Positions 10,246 to 18,829 of a stretch of 64,000 bases of DNA are shown piece after piece. Each line of letters begins with the position of its first letter. Position 1 is the stretch's first letter. Both the position numbers and the translations under genes were made by a program. Source of the stretch: Salinimicrobium sp963739625 (GTDB lineage: Bacteria > Bacteroidota > Bacteroidia > Flavobacteriales > Flavobacteriaceae); the NCBI GenBank assembly GCA_963739625.1, contig CAVUAU010000007.1:124001-188000 (forward strand), read 5' to 3'. A model generated the notes under the pieces. It worked only from the letters and a program-made list of their open reading frames with translations. It was not told the DNA's origin and searched no databases.

Positions 10246-11286
10246 CTAAACCTTCACAGCTATTTTACTGCGGGTAGATTCCCTTTCTACTAAACTGGTC
10301 TCGATAATAGAAGTTTCATAGTGCTCTTCTGCATCTACCGGTTTTTCCAGTCTATCTATCAAGAGTTGAGCTGCTCTCGCTCCCATTGCTGCACCATGTT
10401 GATTGACAGCCGTCATCCCCGGAATGAATCTTTTGGAAAGCTCACCGTCTGAGAAGCCAATGACCGAAACATCGTTTGGCACACTAAGTCCTTTTTTATA
10501 GAAGCCTTTAATGGCACTTGCACAAAATTGTTCATTAACGGCAAAAAGGCCATCCATTTCCCGTTCCTGAAGGAATTCTATGATGCGTTCTTCGCTGTGG
10601 TCGACATCTTCGATCTTGAGGATCAGGTTTTCATCTAAAGGAATATTGTTTTCCTGTAACGCCTGTATATATCCCTGTGTGCGCAGTTTCCCAACACTCA
10701 CGTAGTCTACCGTGGTTACGATGCCTATCTTTTTACAGTTAATATCAATAAGGTGCTGTACTGCCTTTTTTGCACCTGCAGTATCGTCAATGATCACCTT
10801 ATCGCAAAGAATTTCATCTACTACCCTGTCGAAAAGAACCACCGGCATTCCCTGGCTTATCGCCTCTTCCAGGTGATGGTAATCCCGTTTTTGTTGAGTC
10901 TCTTTGGCTATAGAAAGTATGAACCCGTCTGTACTGCCATTTGCCAGCATCTCCATGTTCATCACTTCCCTGTCAAATGAATTGTTAGAAAGGCAAATGA
11001 TCACATTGTACCCTCTTTCATTGGCTACCTGCTCGGCGCCACTGATGACAGTGGCAAAAAAGTCGTGGATGATCTCGGGCAGGATGATGCCAATTGTGCG
11101 GGTCTTGCGGTTTTTAAGACTTAAGGCAATGTTGTTGGGCTTGTAATTGTAAAGCTTAGCAAAAGCCTTGATCTTTTGCCTTGTTTCCTCGCTTATCTCA
11201 ACGCTGTCCCGCAACGCTTTGGAAACTGTAGAAACCGAAACATCCAGTTCTCTTGCAATCTGTTTCAGGGTGAGTTTTGGCTTCAT
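10246..11286 (-). CDS. LacI-family transcriptional regulator
   Basis: A 346-residue protein. Residues 3-50 form the LacI helix-turn-helix (L-T-L-K-Q-I-A-R-E-L-D-V-S-V-S-T-V-S-K-A-L) and hinge, followed by a periplasmic-binding-protein-like sensor domain from about residue 62 (T-I-G-I-I-L-P-E-I) to the end. It stands between the two arms of the alpha-glucan locus, codirectional with the transporter operon and divergent from susC. Marine flavobacteria often use a LacI-type regulator here instead of the SusR of Bacteroides. A perfect 14-bp palindrome 90 bp upstream of its ATG is the likely binding site. The effector (maltose, glucose or a phosphorylated sugar) cannot be read from the sequence. 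Confidence 0.95.
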   Translation of the reverse strand: MKPKLTLKQIARELDVSVSTVSKALRDSVEISEETRQKIKAFAKLYNYKPNNIALSLKNRKTRTIGIILPEIIHDFFATVISGAEQVANERGYNVIICLSNNSFDREVMNMEMLANGSTDGFILSIAKETQQKRDYHHLEEAISQGMPVVLFDRVVDEILCDKVIIDDTAGAKKAVQHLIDINCKKIGIVTTVDYVSVGKLRTQGYIQALQENNIPLDENLILKIEDVDHSEERIIEFLQEREMDGLFAVNEQFCASAIKGFYKKGLSVPNDVSVIGFSDGELSKRFIPGMTAVNQHGAAMGARAAQLLIDRLEKPVDAEEHYETSIIETSLVERESTRSKIAVKV

Positions 11287-11375
11287 CTTAAGGATTTTAG
11301 GGTCTTGATTCTTTAAAAAAATGTAAAATTAAAACAAATTATGTCTACTTTCGGAATATAATAAAGTTTTCAACA

Positions 11376-11389
11376 CGAAAACGTTTTCG
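11376..11389. promoter_or_regulatory. LacI-type operator palindrome
   Basis: CGAAAACGTTTTCG is a perfect 14-bp palindrome with the central CG typical of LacI/GalR operators. It lies in the 215-bp divergent intergenic region, 87 bp from the lacI ATG and 112 bp from the susC ATG. It most likely serves the neighbouring regulator. Possible -7-like boxes for susC are TACTTTCG at 11346-11353 and TACTTTTA at 11437-11444, each one mismatch from TAnnTTTG. Confidence 0.75.
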
Positions 11390-11501
11390 GAGCCTGTACG
11401 GGAGGTCTGACCCCATTTTCTTCTACAGAAAATACCTACTTTTATTCCCGGGTAGTGAAAATATAAGGTTAAAATATTGTAAAACCTAACAAAGCAATTT
11501 T

Positions 11502-14429
11502 ATGAAAACAATAATTAAAAGCACATTGCTTCTGCTCTTTTTGATGCCAATGAGCTTTTTTGCGCAATCTACGGTTACCGGTACCATTACAGAACGGGAT
11601 ACCGGAATGCCTATTCCTGGCGCCAATATTATTATTAAAGGCACTAACAGGGGTACAACAACCGATTTTGACGGGAAATATGCCCTGGAGAATGTAAACC
11701 TCGACGATGTGATCGTTTTTTCCTATGTCGGGTTTGCCCAGCAGGAAGTGCCCTTCACAGGTCAGGAGACCATCAACATTAAACTGGCTCCCGATACGGC
11801 TGTTCTTGAAGAAGTGGTTCTTATTGGTTATGGTTCCACCAGGAGACAGGACGCAACAGGATCTGTAGAACAAATATCCAGTGAGGAATTCAACAAGGGA
11901 GCAATTGTATCTCCCGAGCAATTGATCCAGGGTAAATCTGCAGGGGTGCGAATTACAGGAAGTAACGGTGCCCCTGGAGGCGGAGGAGAAATTCGAATTC
12001 GAGGTGGATCTTCACTTTCTGCAAATAATGATCCTCTTATTGTGGTTGACGGGCTTCCGCTTGACCAGAGAGGGGTGCAGGGAGTAAGAAACCAGCTGAA
12101 TGCGATCAACCCTAACGAGATCGAGGATTTTGTTGTACTTAAAGATGCATCAGCAACTGCAATTTACGGTTCGCGTGCTTCTAACGGGGTTATCCTTATT
12201 ACCACTAAAAAAGGTAAAAAAGACTCCAGTCTTAAATTCGAATACAACCTGGAAGCTTCAGTAGGAACATTGACCGATAAAGTTGATGTGCTCAACGCCG
12301 ATGAATTCAGAAATATGATCGAAACCACACCCGATACAGACCTAAACCTTTTGGGTGACGCCAATACAGACTGGCAGGATGAGATCTATCAAACCTCTGT
12401 GGGAGCTATCCATAACCTTACCGTTACCCAGGGATTTGACAATTTTTACTATCGCGTAAACTACAACCACACTGAACAAACAGGAACGCTTAAGACAGAT
12501 TACTACCAAAGAAATGCTCTTAACCTGGCATTGAACGGAGATCTTCTTGACAACGACCTCAAACTTACCCTCACCGCAAAAGGAAGTATAGACAAAAACT
12601 TCTTTGCCGATGAAGGTGCCATTGGTTCGGCTGTTGCTTTTGACCCAACACAGTCTGTTTATGATCCAACCAGCCCTTACGGCGGCTATTTTGAATTCAG
12701 GAACGCAAACGATGTCGCGATGCAACAGGCAACCAGAAACCCGGTTGCTCAATTGATGCAGAGAGATGCTCAGGGAAAAACCAAAAGGATTATTACCAAT
12801 TTTAATGTGGACTATAATTTGCCATTTTTGGAAAGCCTGAAATTCAACCTTAATGCCGGTGTTGATTATGCCGAAAATGACGGTTACAACTATCGCCCGG
12901 TGAATTCGGCTATCAATCTTCAAAGCATACCTGATCAAGAAGATTATTGGGGCTTTAACCGAAACACCCTGCTGGATTTCTACTTTAATTATAAGCCTTT
13001 CATTGAGTCCATTAATACCAATGTTGACCTTACAGCAGGTCACTCTTACCAGGAATTCTACGTTACAAGCCAAACCAAAATTACTGACGAAACCAAGGAA
13101 GGAAATCGGATTTTAACACCTGTAGCTATCGACAGGAACGCCCTTGAATCTTACTTTGCGAGAGCCAGCTTTGATATAGATGACAGATTCCTGATCTCAG
13201 GAAGCTACAGGATGGACGGTTCTTCCAGGTTCAGCAAAGACAACCGCTGGAGTTACTTCCCTGCGGTATCTGTAGGATGGAAACTGGGTAATGAAGATTT
13301 TCTGAAAGATTCTGAAACTCTTTCAGAACTTAAATTAAGAGCAGGTTACGGAATTACAGGTAATCAGGAAATTGGTCCTAATTATGGTTATCTTGGATAC
13401 TATACTCCAAGTCGACCAGGAGCAAGCTACCAGTTTGGCAATGAATTCTATCAAACCTGGAGACCTGAAGAATATGACAAAGATCTGCAGTGGGAAGAAC
13501 TACAAACCTACAACGTGGGGATCGACTTTGGTTTCTTTAACGATCGAATTTCCGGTAGCGTAGACGCTTACCACAGGACTACTCAAAATCTTTTAGCTGA
13601 AGTTCCTGTTCCTGCCGGAGCGAACCTTTCAGACCGTTTGATCACTAACGTAGGTGAAACCGTAAGTAAAGGTATTGAAGTAGGATTGAACGGAAAGATC
13701 GTTCAAACAGACAATGTGAACTGGAACGTTAACTACAACATCACATTCCAGGATCTTGAGATCAGTAGCCTTTCACTGGGAGACGACCCTAACTTCTTTA
13801 TTCCTAAGGGAGGCATTAGCGGTGGGGTAGGTAACACTATCCAGCTTTGGAAGAAAGGAATTGATCCCAGCACATTTTTTGTTTATCGTCAGGTCTATGA
13901 CCAGGCAGGAGATCCAATAGAAGGAGCTTATGTAGATGTTAATGGAGATAACACGATTACTGAAGCTGATAAGCAGCCCTACAAGAAAGCCTCACCAGAT
14001 TTCTACATGGGTCTTACCAACACCTTTAACTACAAAGATTTCGACTTTAGCTTTACCTTTAGAGGAAGCTTTGGCGGTTATATGTATAACAACGCCCAGT
14101 CAAGTTCAGGATTTAGAGGAGCAGGTACTGTGACGCCACAGCCTTACTACTCTAACTTCAGCTCAAATGTATTGGAGACGAACTTTGAAGAAAGTCAATT
14201 CTTCTCTGACTACTATGTGAGAAGTGCCGACTTTGTGAAGCTTGATAATATTTCTGTAGGCTACCTGGTAGCCGGTGAAAAAGTTGATTTTAGAGCATCT
14301 TTGACAGCGACAAACGTTTTGACCATCACAGATTATGAAGGTCTTGATCCCGAGATCGCAGGTGGAATTGACAACAACTTCTACCCACGTCCAAGAATGT
14401 ATGTACTGGGACTAAATCTTTCATTTTAG
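11502..14429 (+). CDS. susC: SusC-like TonB-dependent outer-membrane transporter
   Basis: A 975-residue protein. A signal peptide (residues 1-21, ending S-F-F-A-Q) is followed by a carboxypeptidase-regulatory-like beta-sandwich (T-V-T-G-T-I-T-E), the plug domain with the R-I-R-G-G-S motif, and a C-terminal 22-strand barrel ending in aromatic-containing N-L-S-F. SusC-type proteins import oligosaccharides too large for porins, powered by TonB-ExbBD, with SusD as the lid. It is the first gene of the plus-strand arm, 24 nt before susD. The operator at 11376 suggests LacI-type control. The alpha-glucan substrate is inferred from the surrounding amylases and maltose enzymes. Confidence 0.97.
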   Translation: MKTIIKSTLLLLFLMPMSFFAQSTVTGTITERDTGMPIPGANIIIKGTNRGTTTDFDGKYALENVNLDDVIVFSYVGFAQQEVPFTGQETINIKLAPDTAVLEEVVLIGYGSTRRQDATGSVEQISSEEFNKGAIVSPEQLIQGKSAGVRITGSNGAPGGGGEIRIRGGSSLSANNDPLIVVDGLPLDQRGVQGVRNQLNAINPNEIEDFVVLKDASATAIYGSRASNGVILITTKKGKKDSSLKFEYNLEASVGTLTDKVDVLNADEFRNMIETTPDTDLNLLGDANTDWQDEIYQTSVGAIHNLTVTQGFDNFYYRVNYNHTEQTGTLKTDYYQRNALNLALNGDLLDNDLKLTLTAKGSIDKNFFADEGAIGSAVAFDPTQSVYDPTSPYGGYFEFRNANDVAMQQATRNPVAQLMQRDAQGKTKRIITNFNVDYNLPFLESLKFNLNAGVDYAENDGYNYRPVNSAINLQSIPDQEDYWGFNRNTLLDFYFNYKPFIESINTNVDLTAGHSYQEFYVTSQTKITDETKEGNRILTPVAIDRNALESYFARASFDIDDRFLISGSYRMDGSSRFSKDNRWSYFPAVSVGWKLGNEDFLKDSETLSELKLRAGYGITGNQEIGPNYGYLGYYTPSRPGASYQFGNEFYQTWRPEEYDKDLQWEELQTYNVGIDFGFFNDRISGSVDAYHRTTQNLLAEVPVPAGANLSDRLITNVGETVSKGIEVGLNGKIVQTDNVNWNVNYNITFQDLEISSLSLGDDPNFFIPKGGISGGVGNTIQLWKKGIDPSTFFVYRQVYDQAGDPIEGAYVDVNGDNTITEADKQPYKKASPDFYMGLTNTFNYKDFDFSFTFRGSFGGYMYNNAQSSSGFRGAGTVTPQPYYSNFSSNVLETNFEESQFFSDYYVRSADFVKLDNISVGYLVAGEKVDFRASLTATNVLTITDYEGLDPEIAGGIDNNFYPRPRMYVLGLNLSF

Positions 14430-14453
14430 AAAACAACAAAAAACACATTAAAC

Positions 14454-16097
14454 ATGTATAATAGAATCAAATTTATCTGTGTCATTTTTCTTAGCCTCAG
14501 CATTTTTGGGGCCTGCGAAAGCGACCTGGATTTAAAACCCGAAGACAACCGGCCGGGTGCCGATGAGGTCTTCCAGGATCCTGCTGCCTATAAGCAATTC
14601 CTGGCGAAGATTTATGCGGGACTTGCAGTAAGTGGTCAGGACGGACCGGCAGGCCTTCCCGATCTTATTGGACTTGATGAAGGATTCTCACAGTATCTAC
14701 GTTTATATTGGATGCTGCAGGAATTACCTACAGATGAAGCCATAATCGGCTGGAACGATGGTACCATTGCCGATCTACACGGACAAAACTGGACTTCAGG
14801 AAACGAATTTATTCGTACCATGTATTCAAGGCTTTTGTATCAGGTAGCTTTGGCTAATGAATTTATTCGCCAGACAGAAGACTCTAAACTTGAAAAATTC
14901 AGTGCTTCGGAACAGGAGACCATCAAAACTTTTAGGGCCGAAGCCAGGTTCTTGAGAGCTTTGAGCTATTACCACGCGCTGGACCTGTTTGGAAATCCTC
15001 CTTTTATAACTTCAGAAGATCCTATTGGAGCATTCCTTCCTGAGCAGATCCAAAGAGCAGATCTTTTCCTGTATGTTGAAAAAGAACTAAATGCCATTTT
15101 GGATGGGGCAGATGATGATCTTGCGGCCGTAAATCAAGTGGAATATGGTAGAGCCACTCAAGCGGCAGCCTGGACTTTGCTGGCTAAACTGTACCTCAAT
15201 AATGAAGTATATTTGAAAGACAAAGCTTCTGCTGTTGCAGATCAGGGTGAATTTAAATCTGCACAAGAATACTATGATCTGGCTGCAGCCAACTCTAAAC
15301 AGGTCATTGATGCAGGTTTTGAGTTAGCCGATGACTATCAAAGTCTTTTCCTGGCTGATAATGACAAACCTGAAGTTAGAAAAGAGATCATCTTCCCAAT
15401 TAGGTTTGATGGGATCAACACCAATTCTTATGGAGGTATGACCTTCATTATCCATGCCTCTATTGGAGGAGATATGGATCCGGATGAATTCGGTGTAAAC
15501 TCAGGTTGGGCCGGTCTTAGAACAACTCCTGAATTTGTAAATCTTTTCCCTGATGGAGCAGATTCTAATGATGACAGGGAAATGTTCTTCACCGATGGTC
15601 AAAATCTTGAGATCAACAGCATCAGCAACTTTAATGACGGTTATGCTGTAGCTAAGTTTAAGAATGTTGACCAGGAAGGAAACTGGGGAAGTGACGCAAC
15701 AGGAGAACATGTAGATACAGATTTCCCAATGTTTAGACTGGGAGACGTTTATCTTATGTATGCTGAAGCCTTATGGAGAGGAAATAAATCTGTTGACCCG
15801 GCTCTTCCTTATATCAACGAGCTAAGACAAAGAGCTTATGGAGACGGTAACGGTCTGGTATCGGCAAGTGACATTACCGGAAACTTTTTGATCAACGAAA
15901 GAGGAAGAGAATTGTACTGGGAAGCACATCGCAGAACAGATCTAATTCGCTTTAACCGCTTTACCGAAAACGGAACATGGGCATGGAAGGGTGATGTACC
16001 ACAAGGAACAGCCACCGCTGCTTTCAGAAATATCTATCCAATCCCTGCTTCCGATTTGGGAGTGAACACTAACTTAACTCAAAATCCAGGTTACTAA
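14454..16097 (+). CDS. susD: SusD-like surface glycan-binding lipoprotein
   Basis: A 547-residue lipoprotein. The signal peptide ends in the lipobox F-G-A-C (Cys20), then comes the SusD/RagB fold with N-terminal TPR-like helices (R-A-E-A-R-F-L-R-A-L-S-Y-Y) and the C-terminal substrate domain ending I-Y-P-I-P. SusD caps the SusC pore and binds the incoming glycan at the cell surface. It lies 24 nt after susC and 17 nt before susE, so the three are cotranscribed. Its length is usual for the family. Confidence 0.97.
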   Translation: MYNRIKFICVIFLSLSIFGACESDLDLKPEDNRPGADEVFQDPAAYKQFLAKIYAGLAVSGQDGPAGLPDLIGLDEGFSQYLRLYWMLQELPTDEAIIGWNDGTIADLHGQNWTSGNEFIRTMYSRLLYQVALANEFIRQTEDSKLEKFSASEQETIKTFRAEARFLRALSYYHALDLFGNPPFITSEDPIGAFLPEQIQRADLFLYVEKELNAILDGADDDLAAVNQVEYGRATQAAAWTLLAKLYLNNEVYLKDKASAVADQGEFKSAQEYYDLAAANSKQVIDAGFELADDYQSLFLADNDKPEVRKEIIFPIRFDGINTNSYGGMTFIIHASIGGDMDPDEFGVNSGWAGLRTTPEFVNLFPDGADSNDDREMFFTDGQNLEINSISNFNDGYAVAKFKNVDQEGNWGSDATGEHVDTDFPMFRLGDVYLMYAEALWRGNKSVDPALPYINELRQRAYGDGNGLVSASDITGNFLINERGRELYWEAHRRTDLIRFNRFTENGTWAWKGDVPQGTATAAFRNIYPIPASDLGVNTNLTQNPGY

Positions 16098-16114
16098 TTA
16101 TAAAATTCAATCAA

Positions 16115-17245
16115 ATGAAAAAACTTTCAATATTAATAATGGCTTTTGTTACTCTTGTCGGGTTCAATGCCTGCACGAGTGATGATGATGTAGTCTTTAT
16201 TGCTAATCCTGACGCCGAAGGAATACATTTCACCAATGCTTTTGCTGCTACTTACGACCTTACCGAAATGGAATCAGGAGATGTGGTCGAAAGGTTTGTA
16301 TGGAATGAAATTGATGTAGAGGTACCCACCAACATTAACTATGAACTGCAGGGATCTTTAACTGAAGATTTTGAGAATTATGAGGAGCTGGGCAGTACTC
16401 CATCAAACAATGTAGATGTTACAGCCGGGCAGTTGATCAAATTGACAGAAGATGCAGAGTTAGACGCGAACAACAGTATCGACCTCTACTTTAGAGTAGT
16501 TGCCTCTCCCGGTACAGCTGGGGAAATGGCGCATACTTCAGAGGTGGTTTCTTTCTCGGCAATAATTCCAACTGAAGCAGAGTTCACCAACCTTTATCTT
16601 GTTGGTGATGTTACAGCTACAGGCTGGGATAATAAAGCAAATGGTGACAACCATCCGCTATTTAGAGATCCAACAAATCCAAATATTTACTACTACACCG
16701 GTAGATTCAATGGCTCTGCTGATTCTGAAGGCTTTAAACTCGTAGAAGTTCTTGGCCAATGGCAGCCTCAATGGGGTGTTAAAGACGGTTCTCTCACTAA
16801 CAGTACTATCCTTGGAGAGGATCCAAGTGCATTCCCTGTTGATGCAGACGGTTATTATGCTTTCACAGTGAATACTGAAGAAATGACTTACTCTTTTGAT
16901 TCTTATGATGCCAGTGGTGCAAAAACTTATGACATGATTGGTCTTGTGGGAGCAGGAACGACAGTAGGTTGGCCAAATGATGATAATCCGGCTCCTGATA
17001 TCATGCTTACAAAATCTGATTTTAACCCTCACATCTGGTCTGCTAAAGATGTAGAGCTTTCAGAAGCAGGAATCAAATTTAGAGCGAACCAGGATTGGAC
17101 TGTAAACTGGGGTGGCGGTGAAAACTTCCCTAGTGGAAAGGCAAATGGAGACGACATTATAGTTTCTAAAGCCGGAACTTATGACGTTTGGTTCAATGAC
17201 CTTACAGGCCGATACATCTTTATCGAACAAACACCTGCTGAATAA
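16115..17245 (+). CDS. susE: SusE-like starch-binding outer-membrane lipoprotein
   Basis: A 376-residue lipoprotein with lipobox F-N-A-C (Cys20) followed by an acidic D-D-D linker and tandem beta-sandwich domains. The N-terminal part resembles the SusE domain, and the two C-terminal repeats (around L-Y-L-V-G-D-V-T-A-T-G-W and I-G-L-V-G-A-G-T-T-V-G-W) look like SusE/SusF starch-binding modules, each with Trp residues suited to stacking on sugar rings. The position directly after susD and before an amylase supports alpha-glucan binding at the surface. SusE proteins are poorly conserved, so the call leans on position and repeat layout. Confidence 0.85.
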   Translation: MKKLSILIMAFVTLVGFNACTSDDDVVFIANPDAEGIHFTNAFAATYDLTEMESGDVVERFVWNEIDVEVPTNINYELQGSLTEDFENYEELGSTPSNNVDVTAGQLIKLTEDAELDANNSIDLYFRVVASPGTAGEMAHTSEVVSFSAIIPTEAEFTNLYLVGDVTATGWDNKANGDNHPLFRDPTNPNIYYYTGRFNGSADSEGFKLVEVLGQWQPQWGVKDGSLTNSTILGEDPSAFPVDADGYYAFTVNTEEMTYSFDSYDASGAKTYDMIGLVGAGTTVGWPNDDNPAPDIMLTKSDFNPHIWSAKDVELSEAGIKFRANQDWTVNWGGGENFPSGKANGDDIIVSKAGTYDVWFNDLTGRYIFIEQTPAE

Positions 17246-17260
17246 TTAATTTTCACTTCG

Positions 17261-17289
17261 AAAAAGGCTGCTTTACGGCAGCCTTTTTT
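17261..17289 (+). terminator. intrinsic terminator after susE
   Basis: An 11-bp perfect stem (AAAAAGGCTGC / GCAGCCTTTTT) with a 6-nt loop and a T-run begins 15 nt after the susE stop. It lies only 16 nt before the ATG of the following amylase gene. Confidence 0.85.
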
Positions 17290-17305
17290 GATAAAACTCT
17301 TTTTT

Positions 17306-18755
17306 ATGAAAGACAATCGACTTTTAATGGTGTTCATGCTCTCCCTGCTATTGGCTCTGGGTGCCTGTTCCAAAGATGATGATAGTCCAGAACCCGGGGA
17401 TGGTAATGGCGGTGGGGAAAACCCTCCTGTAGCTACAGCCGAGCCTCTTGACCTGGCAAACTACGACAATGGAAGCGGAGTCATGATGCAGGCCTTTTAT
17501 TGGGATGTCGAGCCAAGGTTTGAATGGTGGGATATTCTTTCTGAGCAGGTTGATGACTGGGCCGATGCCGGGATTGACCGCATCTGGCTACCCGTGGCCA
17601 CTAAGGGAAATTCCGGAGGATATTCCATGGGCTACGATGTTTCCGACTATTTCGATTTTGGAGACTATTTTCAACATGGAACTACCGAGACTCGTTTTGG
17701 CTCAAGGACAGAACTTGAGAATTTGATCGCTAAGGCACATGAAAATGGCCTGGAAGTAATTGCAGACATCGTGATCAATCATAATTCGGGTGGTGGAAAA
17801 GAATGGAACCCATACGTGCAGGATTCCACTTATACCCTCTTTGATGAAGAACATGGAAACGCCTCAGGAATGTTCAACAGGAACCATGATGATTTTCATC
17901 CCAACGATGTTAGCGAAAGTGATAGAGAAGCTTTCTTCGCCTTTCAGGAAACAGATCTCGACCATGATGTGCAGTATGTTCAGGATTGGTTGTGGAACAA
18001 GGAGAATTCAGTAGCCAAATACTACAAGAACGTTATGGGCTTTGACGGATGGCGTTTTGATTACGTCAAAGGTTATGATCCATGGGTGATCCAGGAATGG
18101 ATGGATGCTGTTGGCGGATTTGCTGTTGGCGAATACTGGGATGGTTATAGCCCAACTTTGGCTAAATGGGTTGAGGAATCAGGGATTTCAGCATTCGATT
18201 TTGCAGCTTTTTATGAAATGGAAAAAGCATTTGATCGAAATGAAGATCTTGACTATGCTGGAAAATGGAATGCTTTGGAAAACTAATCCTGAAAAGGCAG
18301 TAACTTTTGTGGCCAACCATGATACCGAAGTCAATGAATATGAAGACAATAGAATATCTGCCGAACATAAGTTGCAGGCTTATGCCTATATCCTCACTCA
18401 TCCGGGATATCCAACGGTCTTCTACCAGGATTATACCAATTCTGCCTTTAAAGAAAAACTCGATCAACTTATCCTTATCCACAATTCGATTGCAACAGGA
18501 ACTGTGGACATTCTTCATGCAGACAAGGACGAATATATCATGAGGAGAAATGGCTCAGATGGGAATCCCGGTCTTATACTTTATCTTTCCCTTAATGGAA
18601 ATAAAAGATTTACAGTAGACACTAACTGGAATTCAGCGAAGGTTATGGACTACACTCATAATACTAATTATACTGCTCAAACAACCGCCAACGGAGTGGT
18701 GACTATAGAATCTTCTGCTGCAGGTTATGCCATCTATTCTATCATGAAAGAATAA
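17306..18755 (+). CDS. GH13 alpha-amylase lipoprotein (one frameshift)
   Basis: A lipoprotein signal (L-G-A-C, then acidic K-D-D-D-S and a Gly-rich linker) precedes a GH13 catalytic domain; 482 residues once rejoined. Motifs G-W-R-F-D-Y-V-K-G-Y (nucleophile Asp252), A-V-G-E-Y-W-D (Glu276) and F-V-A-N-H-D-T (Asp339) resemble the liquefying alpha-amylases of archaeal/plant type (subfamily GH13_7-like), unlike the other two GH13 genes here. The frame breaks in the AAAA run at 18279-18282; dropping one A gives W-N-A-L-E-T-N-P-E-K. I use the ATG at 17306 because the more upstream TTG lies inside the terminator. It probably cuts starch at the cell surface for SusCDE. Confidence 0.92.
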
Positions 18756-18777
18756 GTGAGGGTAATCTTTATTTACA

Positions 18778-18817
18778 AGGGCGGCTCAAAAATGACATTT
18801 TGAGCCGCCCTTTTTTA
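18778..18817. terminator. bidirectional terminator between convergent genes
   Basis: A 14-bp perfect stem (AGGGCGGCTCAAAA and its complement) around a 6-nt loop ATGACA, with T-runs in both directions. It separates the amylase gene from the convergent GH-A glycosidase gene. The loop region belongs to the recurring AAAAATGRCATTTT palindrome family. Confidence 0.9.
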
Positions 18818-18829
18818 TTCTAGTCGCAC

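Noticed and set aside
12342..13073. A 243-codon frame antisense to susC
   Set aside because: susC is continuous and complete on the plus strand, so this is a shadow frame.
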